DNA of 64,000 bases, taken from NCBI GenBank assembly GCA_964020155.1, contig OZ026559.1:2501845-2565844 (forward strand), in the 5' to 3' direction. Of this stretch, positions 21,855 through 50,300 are shown piece by piece. Position 1 is the stretch's first letter; each line of letters starts with the position of its first letter. Both the position numbers and the translations under genes were made by a program. The notes under the pieces were generated by a model. The model did not search any database and was not told the origin of the DNA. It saw only the letters and a program-made list of their open reading frames with translations. This DNA comes from Chondrilla cf. caribensis. Lineage: Eukaryota; Porifera; Demospongiae; Chondrillida; Chondrillidae.

Positions 21855-22339
21855 GCTCTTGTCACTTTATTGTCTGGCTTCAATGGCTAGTATCTTCAGT
21901 ATACATTCATAGCGCTAATAAACCTCTTTCTATTTCTACGAATGGCAAACTGTGCAATTCTTGCCCACGGGATCGCAGCTCCAGCTTCTTTAGCGTTCTT
22001 AAAACGATCGACCTATCGGCTCTAAAAGGAAAGGCTAACAAAGAGAACGTTCCTCCCGAGGAAAGGTTCAAATTCTTCTTTGATGATGAGAAGCTCGAGA
22101 AGCTTGCAGGTCTCTTTGCCCGAATTAATTCAAGTGAGAAGGCAGGACGGCAAGGAATACCCCCCCGCGTACGATCGATTAACTACTTCTTGGCCTTCAG
22201 CGCCACATACGACTCACCGGGCCGGCCAGATAAAGCAATCAATCTTTTCGGCGACCCTGAATTTTCGATATTAAGAAAGCTGGAGAAGCTGCCGCATCGA
22301 TCCCGTTGGGAAGAATTGCAAAGTTTGCCATACAAATAA
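21855..22339 (+). pseudogene. Protein-like open frame in the insertion, function unknown
   Basis: One frame is open for about 160 codons up to TAA at 22337-22339 but contains no in-frame ATG before the end. The last 110 codons look like real protein: KGKANKENVPPEERFKFFF, DDEKLEKLAGLFARI, INYFLAFSATYD, KAINLFGDPEFSILRKLEKL, RWEELQSLPYK. Base composition is less AT-rich than the surroundings and codons look used. Possible acceptors are CTTCTTTAG and ATCTTCAG upstream. I do not recognise the family. It could be a terminal exon or a captured host gene fragment. Confidence 0.4.
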
Positions 22340-22356
22340 GCGCCTACAACAAGCAA

Positions 22357-22452
22357 GTTATTATATAGGGAGCTGTGCAATGGCGCTATATTGCACTCGC
22401 CCTCGGGACTCAAGCAATATATGCGCCATTGCACAGTTCCCTATATAATAAC
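22357..22452. repeat. Palindrome with CTCGCCCTCGGG centre
   Basis: Arms GTTATTATATAGGGAGCTGT and its inverted partner (ACAGTTCCCTATATAATAAC) extend for about 40 bp each around the centre TGCACTCGCCCTCGGGACTC. The centre matches the middle of the 13.3 kb palindrome, while the arms do not. Confidence 0.8.
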
Positions 22453-23125
22453 TATTACACGTTTGACATCTTATTCCCATGTAATTAAGAATTGAGACCT
22501 GGCTATAATACTCAATTATTATTAATACATCATTAAGTACTATTATAAAAATCATAATATCTCTATTAGCAATAGTATGCTGCATGGTGTGTGAGTAGTA
22601 TGAAGGTCAAGGAGTGAAGTGACATAGCACGGATCATGGCAGATCTATTATCATACCAGCACATACAGTTTTCCAGAAGAATCTCATTGTTTAATTGCAT
22701 GGGCTTATATATTATATAGCCAGGAAGTCATTGATAACTTGGTTACAGTTGTATCCTAGCTATATCAAGGTGTGCTACAGCAGATAATCATCAATTTGAA
22801 ATTATAAGTTCAAATTGTTGTGGTACATCCAGTTCATGGAAAACGTAATCAAGTCAACTTTCAACCTTCAACCAATATTAATGCAATTGATAAATAATTA
22901 AATAATATTCAATTATTAACATGGTTAATGGTATTATTGTTACTATAATACTTTAATAATATTATACAATACACATCAACTGTCAATGGTTTTAGTGAAA
23001 GTCAACAGTGATGATCTGTTAACAGTTTTATAAGGTAAAAGTTACGACTAAAAAATACATGGTACCTTTTAATCAGTAAACATTATGTTTTCCATGACTG
23101 TACTAAATATACAGTATATCAATGA

Positions 23126-23302
23126 TTAAGATGTGTTTTAACTTAGCAGTTTAGTTGTGTGTACCTGATCATGAAGGAGCCCAAGTGGGCGAAACGTTGT
23201 ACAATTGAATAATTGTTTTTGATGAAAAATCGTGACATGTGTTATCTGTCCAAAGATAAAACACATCTTAATTGATGTAGCATGTCGAAGAATTTCTACA
23301 AT
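23126..23302 (+). mobile_element. 177-bp insertion with 14-bp target duplication and hammerhead-like core
   Basis: Flanked by CAGTATATCAATGA on both sides (23112-23125 and 23303-23316). Copy 1 has this site once, uninterrupted, near 961-974. The insert contains an inverted pair (TTAAGATGTGTTTTA and TAAAACACATCTTAA) and, at 23164-23199, CCTGATCATGAAGGAGCCCAAGTGGGCGAAACG (spaced here as CCTGATC / ATGAAGGA / GCCC AAGT GGGC / GAAACG), a stem-loop followed by CGAAACG. The long target duplication points to target-primed reverse transcription, not cut-and-paste. No coding capacity. Confidence 0.75.
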
Positions 23303-23778
23303 CAGTATATCAATGACATTTCAAATTTTACTTCATACGTAATAAACCAGAATTAATACATGCTTTATGAAATTTCGGGCTATGACCATCAGCATGCAAT
23401 TTCATTGATATTTTTTCTGCAGGTACATAGATAGAATCAACGAGTACTTAATAATAATATAATACCACATAATGCAATAATCTACATGTTCAAGGTACAA
23501 AATGATGAATTATCTGAACAGAACATTAATTAACTGATCACTAAAAGCATGCAATAATACATTATGTATTGTACAACAATTGTGGTCAAATTGATCAGTT
23601 AACACCTAGGCCTACTATGCAATGAATGGTACAGGAGATATTATGTGTAAAAATTATACATAATAATACAGCATGAGATTATGTGGTGGTACCTTCAATG
23701 CATACTGTCACATGCAGGGAGAAAAATATCATTAATATCCTAAGAATTAGTCACAATGGACATAATTCTCTTGTAATG

Positions 23779-39703
<15,925 letters not shown>

Positions 39704-42700
39704 CGCTTACGAACTCCACCAACTGGCTATTGTACTACCGGTAGACAACTCTGCCAATTGTGAATACATTGCTCGCCACTCCTTATGTACTAGAGCTAGG
39801 TGTCAAGGGCTAATTGAGAGAGATATTGTGATAAGCATACTTCAAATAATTGAGGGGCCATTCACATGGGGAGCAAGTTGCAGTCAGCTATGTTGTACAT
39901 ATATAGCTGAGGGTCAACATTACCAGTGGAAAACAGTAGTTGTTCACTAAGACCTGGCATTTTAAGTAATAAACTGTTTATTCCTGAATTACTGGAATAA
40001 TATCATGGTTGGAATTATGCCTTTACCGTATGCATAATGAATATCACACAATGTGTGTGCGTGTGCTATACATACGTATGTATACAAATGTATGGCAGAT
40101 TGCATTCAGGAAAGTGGCAAACGTGCATGCCTGAAATGTCAGTTGTGAACACGATTACATAATGTTACAATGGACATTTTTCAGGACAAACATTAAATCT
40201 CCAGAGAGCACAATGAAATTTCTCTCGAACATATATGTATGCTCCCATTTATACATATGGAGCATTATATTAATATTCAATAATACTGTAAGAACAATAA
40301 AATAAATATTTTAATTTACATTTATGTATGTATGAATGAATGGGTGTGTACATGTACATATGTACCTGTGCATGCATACATACTATGAATGTACACAGTG
40401 TAATGTTCTGTGTGTGTGCGTGCATGTGGTATGTTGTGTAGGCTAATCATATAATTATAGTTCAATGTGTGTGTGTGTGCAAATATCTATTTGTATTTGC
40501 ACACTTCCCACGACAGGTAATTTATATTAACAATTGCCTAGCAACTAATTGTTCAGGTATAATAACAGTGTTCCGTGAGAGTTAGTATACAGTCATAACA
40601 TATTCATACAAAAACAAAAATATGAAAAAGTGAAAAAATACAAAAACATACAACATACATATGTAATGACACGGGAACCTCCGGTATGGCTGTAACAGAT
40701 ACAGACTTTCCAACTTGATTGTTAACTTGGGCTAAGCCACTGTGTCTGTATATATGCTACAGCACTACCGGAGGTGCTTCTAACTAGTGTTACCATCTCC
40801 CCATGGGAAAAAACCCAACACATTACTAAGATCCAATCAACGTACCACCATGTTATATTAATTGGAATCATGCATTAAGTAAAACATCATGTAATAACTG
40901 TTGAGTCAGTAAACAGAATCCAGGTTAGGATCAGGCTGTATCATAGCATCATGCACCATTGGCCCTAACCATTGGGGTCAACAATGCAATCCTCTCCCTA
41001 CCGTACTGGCAAGTAGAGATATGGATGGCTATAGTATGGGGAGTTTAGTAGAAGTAGGATGCATGGAATACGTAGTGATGGGATACATTGGTGATAAGGG
41101 GTTAAAATTTGAACTATGAAGGTTTCAAAGTTCTCCAAGTATTTTAGAAATGATGGGGAATTGTGGAGAGCACAATAGGCCACATCACAGAGCATAGGAG
41201 AATTATAGACAATGACAGATGCCCACTTTAACAGCCTTTGGAAGCAGCAATCGTGAGAACACTGGTAAAAATATGTAAACCATGGCACTTCATGGTGTCA
41301 CAAATGACAGACAACCCAATGTGTTGTGGTGCATATGTACATGTGGATAATATGTAGTGTGTGCGTGTGCGTGCGTGCATGCATGCATGTGTGTGGTATA
41401 TATGTATACAATATACATACATATACGTACGTACTGTATGTATGGAAGGTTACTTTCAAAGAAATGGGGAAAGTACATGACTGCATGAAATATCATGCAC
41501 TGAATACATCATCTATCAAACAGGTAGAATCAAGTACACGGCATGTAGGTAAATATGTATGTTGATGTACATTCAGATCAGGGTCAGGGGCCAAGGTCCT
41601 GTTGATGGTAACCAGAGCTAGCCACCAGTCTGTTGTTTGTTGTTAAGAACTGATAAGAATGAACATTATCTGTATCTATACACCATTGACTGATGAAACC
41701 TGGGATAACATTTATTATGGTTCATTGGAGCACTCAGTGGATCTATCTAAAGATGACACTCGAGGTTGTAACATTGGAGATTATATGAATAAACGTGATA
41801 AAACTGGTTTCAAAGAACTAAAGTTTCCCACGAAGCCATCAACATATCATAACAAATCGTGCATAAACACACAAAACTTAAATGCTAAGATAGTTTCCTA
41901 TTAAAACAATTAAAATCTTTGCACAATACATGAATAATAATTACGATTGACAGTCACAAATTTACTAAACTACCTGTCCTGATCCTAGACATATTACAAT
42001 CAATAAAAAAACTGCTGATACATAAGTTGAAATAGTTAGTTTGCTTATAATAACTCAACCAGCTACAAAGATGTACGCATGAACATACATACGTAGGTCT
42101 GGAATCCTCCGTAATCTACAGCAGCACAAATAAGATAAAGAAATTGTCATGAGTACAGCACGTGATGAATGTTCAAAAGGACTGCAATGAACTGTCAAGT
42201 ATGAGACTGGTAAGTGTACTTGGTATAATATGTGTACACAATTCAGATAAGACCTTTGTAAATGGCATACTGTGGGTCAGGATATGTCAGGATAAATCAG
42301 GGTATGTACGTACTACTTACTTGACCACACCTGACTACTAGTACAGATACACTATGTTCAACAATGAGGTATACAGGTAGCGTGTGTGTGAAGTGTCTCA
42401 TGTACACCTACGTAGTATCAGCTAGGATTGATGTGACCACACTATTTACGTAGTTATGACTTCATTCCTACACTAGGTGACTTTATGATTGATCTTAGGC
42501 AAAGGCTAGAATTGCCAGGAGACCAACACACACAACCTGGAATGTGGCACTAGCAGGGCTTACATGATTGAATGCTACCCCCACAAAGATTCTAACATCT
42601 CTATCAACACTTGCGGCAAGCACTCAGGTAAGTGAAGAAGGGACACAACAAAGGTCAAGATCAAGAAGCGGATGACTTGTTGCAAGCACTGAACAAACCA

Positions 42701-44301
42701 GCCTTCACAGTCAATAAACGCATGTGAAGCATCTCAGTCGCAATATCTGTCTGATGTGGTCTGGACACATGTAGAGTGTTGAGGTTAGGTTGTTGGTCGC
42801 TTGCAACATACCATCAACTTATCATTTCACCAATCTGGCTAGTGTGTTTTGAACATCTTAGATAATCTGTAGAGAACAACAATAGTAGACTGCTGAGGTC
42901 TGTATTGTGGGTGCTTGCAACATGCTATTGCAATGCTGTAGTGGAGTTGAATTTTGGCTTGATTACAGTACAGTAGAACTTGCTTAGCGACAGACCTTGT
43001 TAGTACATACTGGTGGCTGGTGCATATAGACTTTCCTCAACAGAGAATATGCATTAATTGTCACTGCCAACCACCCACAACAACTGGGTCACTGACTGGG
43101 TCAATGGTTAGTCAATGTATAGTGTAGTATAGTCAGAAACCACGCAATCCCCAAAGCTTTAGGGCTCTTTGTAATCATATTAATCCGAGATGCTTGAATG
43201 TCGTTAAGAACTTTGAACTGTATTCATGGCTTCCAGTGGTGTCACACTAATTGGGAAACACACCATATCATGGTACATAAAATTCAGGATACAATATCAT
43301 TCATTGTGCTTCATACAATAATACCGAGGTCTTCCATAATGACTGTCTGAACTTGTCCAGTGAAGAGACCTCTGACCTTTGATTAAGTGATTGTCACAAG
43401 TCAATCAATCAGTTCAGGCAGTTAAGAAAGCTATGAAATTGCACTATTTGACCTGTTAAGGAACGTCTGACCATGATAACAAATCAATCTTTCTTTCGAG
43501 AACCCAACTAGCAGCTAAGAAGGCATGCATACAGTAGTATGTCTATAACGCTATACTGTAACAGGAATCAACATTGGATCCATACATATGCAATGTTGTG
43601 ATACAGAATATATCATGACACAAACTTAATAGTATTGTGATACAGAGTTTACTGTATCGTGGTAACAAAACTGGATTCTTGGATTCAGTCACCATTGAAG
43701 TGGTGAACTGTAAAGAATAGAAGGAATCCTTGCAGTAGAGCTAGAAGTGCATGCTCCAACAATTGCATTTTTTCTGTCACAAGATAGGAGGCACATACCG
43801 ATATAAACCAATAAGTTTATTCTCCGTGATAAAATGTGTTCGATGAGCTTGTTAAGAAGCCTTAGCCCCCACAAAAATTCACACAATTCATTATATGGAC
43901 ATACAAACACTGACCCCACATCCTTGTGTTAGAACAAGAAGTGTTCAAATGTTCCAACAATTACATTGTTTTCGTCATGAATTAGGAGGTACATATACAG
44001 TAAGCCGATGAGTTTAATATTACTGAGAAAGTGAGTTTCATAAATTGGTCAGGAAACACACCAGTGTTCTCTGAAAAAGACCTTCTAGCACACTGGCAGA
44101 GGAAAGAATACAATCAACTCAGGTCAAAATTTGTCTATCAGCAACTGAAGAATTGAACACTTCACGGTTATGTGACAATTTTTCATAGGGTGTTAAAATC
44201 AGTAATTTGTAATTCAATACCTGTAACTAATGAATTGCTGACCTGGAATAACATCAGAGGTCTCCAAAGACAAGGGTACAGTATTGTGCGGTCACCACAA
44301 A
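39704..44301. other. Intergenic region, 4.6 kb
   Basis: No gene supported. A MITE-like inverted pair, AACCTCCGGTATGGCTGTAA and the complement of TGCTACAGCACTACCGGAGG, lies at about 40676-40777. A diverged tandem pair (TTCCAACAATTRCATT...AGGAGGYACATA) lies at about 43740-44050. A short open stretch at 41659-41904 (81 codons, DETWDNIYYGSLEH) has no splice context or known domain and is not called. Confidence 0.5.
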
Positions 44302-47300
44302 TTACTTCTGACTACCAGCCTTAGCCAGCTTGTCAGCTTCTTCATTGCCAAGTACACCTTTGTGGGCAGGAACATGTACCTGTGTGTACACAATGACATC
44401 AACACATGGCAAGTACACATGTATATGTACACAGCAGTGTAAACAGCACAATGGAATACAGTCAGACACATGGCACTCCCCTTTGATTAATCTCTTCCTG
44501 AATCAGAAGCAGGAATCCCATTTTCTCACTTCCAATTTAGGAAGTGACCAAGGTGATGTAACTACCCATGTGGGACTAATCACTCTTGTTTCATCCAACA
44601 CTCATGCATCTGTAAACCTCAAAAATCAAGCACTACTTTACCTTCACTGAGCCGTAGACAGTGTACCCTGGTTTATCCAACACATCTTCAAGGAACAAAC
44701 ATGTCTGGATAAACCAGATCCGAATGTACCAGTGAATAACACACAACAAGGAAGAGAGGTTGAACGGACGAACACAAGTCTCCCATACGTATACAGTATT
44801 GTAGGTAGGCAAGCTTCAAACATCAAGACTCACCCAATTAACTTTAACCCTCTGACAGAGTTGGTTCAGCCGGATGAGATCTTCTTTATTTTTGACATCT
44901 TGGCCACCATACGTCTTCCAACCATTCTGAGTCCACTTAGGTATCCACTCAGTCATAGCTGCATTGCGGCAGGCATTCAGTATACATGTACGTAGCAGTG
45001 ACAACAAGAATATTTGGTCAATCTTTATTGTACAACATATTGGAATGCAGTCACACACACACACCATCACTGAAATAGTAACACCAGCAAATCTTAGGAG
45101 ACAAGTGGTAACGAGACAAATGGGGGCGGATTTTGACACTGTACTGAAGAATGAGACGCTTCAAGCTATAGAAAGGTTTTCTCTAGAAGAGAAATACAGT
45201 TGAGTATCTCTCAAAACTATGTACATAAGTACGTACATATCTGAAGTACTTGAAAGGGGATATATTCTCCATCTAATTCGACAAGAATCTTCTCGCTCTG
45301 CCCTGTACTTCGCATTGGGCCATATATTCATTGATTGTGTTTTAGACTATTTCAGTACAGTCTACAGTACAGGAAGAGTCCCTTACTAGAACAGCCTGGC
45401 AGGCCATTCGAGCCAGTACTAAAGTGAGTAGTAAGTACTAATAGTACACTTCTTATACAAGCAATACAGGGATAGTGATCTCAGCCTACACCTTGGGACC
45501 TCAGTTATCTGAACCCGTTGTATTCTGAACAATCTGGAATATTATAATATACACCAACTGTTTCACTATTGCATCACTACTGGTGATGCTGTGTGAAATG
45601 GCTCACCAGAGACAAGTCATGGAATTTGAGTGCCTACAATAGTTTGCAAGGTAGCTCATAGGTAATTGAATGTTGTGATAATTACCTAGTACAAAGACCG
45701 AATTCCTTATTCCATATCTGACTTCAGGTATTTGGACGTTTTACACAACCAAGTACTTTTCAACATCTCATGTCCACAGGAGCCAGGATGACTGAGAACA
45801 CACTGTAGTCCCACCTCACAAGTGACAATTGGGAATTGACATACAATGTCTATTGTCGGTGCTTTACATGTCAAAGACAGGCTGGTCCCTCTACTGTGTA
45901 CATACACGTCTGAGATTACCCCAGACACACTTTGCCCAATTCTTTACTCAGGCTTCCCCCTTGGACCGTAGCACACACATTGCATGCACACACATCCTGT
46001 ACCTTTAATGGTGTATGCACTATCAGTTCTCAGCTCCACTTCTCTGTAGTTCTGTTCCAGAGCAGTTTCCAATGCCCTACAAGCAGACTGAATACAGACA
46101 TTGCCGTCATCTGTCCATGACTGTTATACAGTTAAGTAGGAATACACTTCTATAGCTTCTTGTTCCCACACTGGAATACCCATATGGCTTCACGCTCCCA
46201 CACATCATGTATGTATGTATGTATACAGTAGTAAATGGGCTATAAGTATTGTATGCATGTGTACAAATTTTCTTGTTAGTCATTTTTTTTTGCAAATTGT
46301 ACATCTAATATAAAATTCTCTGTTTACATCACACACCATATGATGGATGGGAAGACGTGAAAACTGCCTTGTGTAACAACTTGCAAGATTCACGTAGCAC
46401 GAAATGTGTACACACACAGTATACTTAATTGAAACCCAGTAGGTAGATATAACTATTACATGGGACTAACCACGAGCTCTGCTCTCTGATTTGTTTGTGA
46501 TCCACACAGTCTTTCACTAACATTGCTGAGCAGGGATAACATGAAAAGTAGGGCTGGGAATCGGCTGCAATTTTCAAATTGATTGTCAGTACATATTAAC
46601 CGATGGATAAATCAATTAATCACCGAAAGTACTTAAGTGGGCGTAACCAGAAACCACTCCCACTTTATTGGACTTATTAGTCATCCAATAGATGTGAAGT
46701 GAAGTCCATAGAGTCCTTCTTACATTTCAGGTACAAAATTGAACCCTGGAGTGAAGGTTCTGGATAATAAGGTGGGGGCTGCTTCCTGTTTCACACACAT
46801 AATTACTTCTTGTGATTAATCGATTTACACTATCAATGATAATCAGATTCGAAAAGAAAATTGATCGAACAACAATTAATCGATTATTTGTACCAGCACT
46901 AATGTAAAGGCATCAAAACATGGACATATGTCCAGTAGGACACGGTAAAGCATCACAAGTTCTCTGAGATGTGGGGGGTGGGGGGGGCGATGTACATTGA
47001 TGTGCACTCACTGACGACTTCCAGTTCCCCAGTACACACCCACACCGGCTCTGGCCATGTGTGCACCATTGCTTATACAAGATCCGTCTGAATAGACAAT
47101 CGGGCGGTGGCTGGTACATGGGACGTCACAAGAAAACTGTAAAAAAAATAAAACACGAAATAATACTGTAACAAAGTTGAAATTATAAGCATCGTTAGAG
47201 TAAGGTTCATGAAAATAAGAGGTTCCTACTTGAAATTAAAAATACACATACGTAAGTAGCATATCAGTTTGGCGAGTGGAGGGGGTGCTGTGTATGAAGT

Positions 47301-50300
47301 AGTTATTGCATGTACGTATATGCTGTAGCAATGAATGTTCTGGCTGCACAACTGAGGATCACAGCAGCTGAGGGCCATTTCAGCAGCTGGGTACCTTTTA
47401 AAAAATGTTGGAAAATTTAAAAATTCTAAATATTCACTTATTTTACCAAGCACCTTGTGGATGCCATCTAAGATAATTCATCCCAGTGAATGGGGTGCGT
47501 TTTGTTTAGTTCATGGCAGTAAGATAGGTCTACAGGTGCACATTCATTGTTAGTTGTTGTCATGCATTTTACAGTCGTTGCAACGTGTAGTAAATTATTT
47601 ACTACATGCGTACATATGTACATAGGTGGCATCCTTATAGCTTCAATGGAAGATACTTAAGTATGAATACATAACAATGGAAGAAAACAATCCTTCACTT
47701 GGTGTATTTGCTGAAGAACGTCATACTAAAGCACTTTCACTAGACATGACAAGCTAATTATGGTCATATGATACGTCTATGTCACACTTCAATTTTCAAC
47801 GGCAGTAAGTGGAATTCATTTGTTATTTGCTACGGTTTGAATGGAACAGCACATACATAAATGCTTTGTGTATTTGAAAAACTGTACCTTGTCATCAAGA
47901 CCATCAGTAGAAAGTGTACGGGAGGGGTAGGAACAATCAGTAGAACCTGGGATGGAATTACAAACTTGTGTAAAAAGCATGTATGAATATGGCATTCCAC
48001 TGTTAACCAGAAACAAAGTCACTGAAAAAGGGAAAACAGTGCTACTCTACCTCTTGCTGTATTACTATAAACCAATGTATGCTTTAACATAAGTGGCAAA
48101 TGTGAAGAGTGTACAAACCAATGAAACAAAAGCAGCAGTAACTACACGCAATGGGTTCTCAAGAGCATTGGTAACAGTGCGGTCAAGCCTCCCCCGGTTG
48201 TATCATAGCAGTGTATTATAACTGCAGGGTAGGACGGTAACTAACACCTCTGGTTCAGCTTAATTTCCTGATTAACAAAAAAACTGCAACAATACAGCCA
48301 ATACTGATAAAAAATTGGCGGATAAGCTGGTAGGAGTTAAAAGTAAAAGTTAATTGGAGTAAATCAAATGCAATGGTCTTCAGTAGGGACCCAACAGAGT
48401 GCAACATAAGAGATTGGTGGAGAGAGGGTGAAGAATGTTAGAAAGACTGTGTATATGGGAGTTAAGTTGAGTGAAGATGGGAAGATAGGAAGTGAGGTGG
48501 AAAGGAGAATTGGAATGACAATACAAACAGTGCAGGGAATGAAAAAGGTGTATGAGAGCAGAGACATTTGCAGGGAAGTGAAAGTAACACTAACATATGG
48601 ATGTGAGTCATGGGTACTAAAGGAGAGGGAAAAGTCCAGACTGCAAGTGACAGAGATGAAGGTTATGAGGAAGATTGCAGGTGTGACTAGGATGGACTGT
48701 GTGAGGAATGAGACTGTGAGGGAGAGGCGGAAAGTAGAACCCGTATTAAAGAAGGTGGAGAGAAGGAGAGAATGCTGAAAAGGGAGTGTGGCAGAGAAAG
48801 AGATGACAGGAGAAGTGGGAAGAAGACCGAGAGGGTGCCCCAGAAAGAGATGGAGAGATCCCTTCTGACCCAAATAGGATGCTATCTATGTGGGCTCTGA
48901 CTGTGTGATTTCTATTATTTTTGTTATATTGTACAATTGTTCTAATGGACAGGTACTGGGGATTTCTGATGTCCGATTGATTGATTGATGATTGATGATA
49001 AGCCGGTAGGATACCATATCGATGCAACCCTTTCAACTCTTACTACTGCCACCAGATCACCCACTACACAGACTGGGAGTTTCTGCAGCCCTCAACTAAG
49101 CTTACTGGAGTTAACAGGGGTTCCCTTTCCATGTTCTGTGCTGAACGGCTTGAAATGAACTTGAGGATAGCCAAAAGCATGGCCAGAGCTTTGTGTCCTG
49201 CATCATACATATTATGTTAGATACATAAAGTATGTACATAGGGAATCACAATACAATTACTCTTGGTAGTGCTCCCATACAATAGTATACGGTCAGACCT
49301 CTTTACAACATCACCCGTGGTAATGCTCCCATACACTTTTATACAGTCAGACCTCTTTACAACATCACCCTTGGTAGTGCTCCCATACACTTTTATACAG
49401 TCAGACCTCTTTACAACATCACCCTTGGTAGTGCTCCCATACACTAGTATTCAGTCAGACCCCTTTACAACATCACCCTTGGTAGTCCTCCCATACACTA
49501 GTATTCAGTCAGACCCCTTTACAACATCACCCTTGGTAGTGCTCCCATACACTAGTATACAGTCAGACCTCTTTACAACATCACCCTTGGTAGTGCTCCC
49601 ATACACTAGTATATACAGTCGAACCTCTCTACAACATTACCCTTGGTAGTGCTCCCATACATTGGTAGGTAGACAGCCCTCTTTATAACATCACCAGTTC
49701 CTCTTTTCCCTGCTATTACAATTGATGATTACAGATCATTGCCAATACAATCACTGTCTATGTGAATACATCTGTGTCCCACACAACAGCTTGTTGTAAA
49801 CTAAGAGAATGTTAATACAACTATTAATGCTGTTAAGAGGTCTGTCTGTATTTGCTGAAGTTGATCTGAATGAGTTTCACAAGTACGTATACTGACTACC
49901 AAACACACCACTGCACAATACATTACCAGCTATAGTGTGTTCCATGTGTCTCCTTGTAACTCTCACGGCTGCTGAAGGGATGTGAAGTGCTGGATGGGTG
50001 TGGTAATGAGTGATAATTCGCTTTATAATTTGATTTACACCATGTAGATCCTCCCCTGACAAAAGACTCAGCCTCGCTTCTGCTGGAAAACTTCTTATAA
50101 CTGGCCTTGGGATACTTGTAGACTTGTTCCGAACATTCTCTCCTAAAATTGAATAGTAAATTACATTGGTGAATATACAAGTCATCGTGTTGTGTGTGTA
50201 CAGAGGACGATGCAGTAAAAACCATGCATCTCAACACAAACACGGCCTGTCCTAAAAGATCCACATTGAGCTATCCAATACATAGTTTAAAAGTACACTG

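Larger units (their letters stand above)
21714..22458. mobile_element. About 745-bp insertion absent from duplicate copy 1
   Basis: Copy 1 reads CCTATCTGTTTACATTTGACG near 199-219. Copy 2 has the same flanks separated by about 745 bp. The insert begins with a hairpin (AAAAAGTGTGCA...TGCACACTTTTTT, 21744-21782), holds a protein-like open frame (to 22339), and ends in a palindrome (22357-22452). No long target duplication is obvious. Element type unknown. Confidence 0.7.

Noticed and set aside
41659..41904. 81-codon plus-strand open frame as a gene
   Set aside because: No known domain, no splice context and no homology within the window; kept only as a note in the intergenic entry.
48364..48873. 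169-codon minus-strand frame rich in Ser/Leu/Phe
   Set aside because: It is the antisense of the LINE fragment on the plus strand, whose own frames show RT-like residues.
49877..50264. Minus-strand frames of 102 and 113 codons as independent genes
   Set aside because: Part of the second one is RNASEH1 exon 2 (hybrid-binding domain) read into its introns; the first is the same DNA in another frame.
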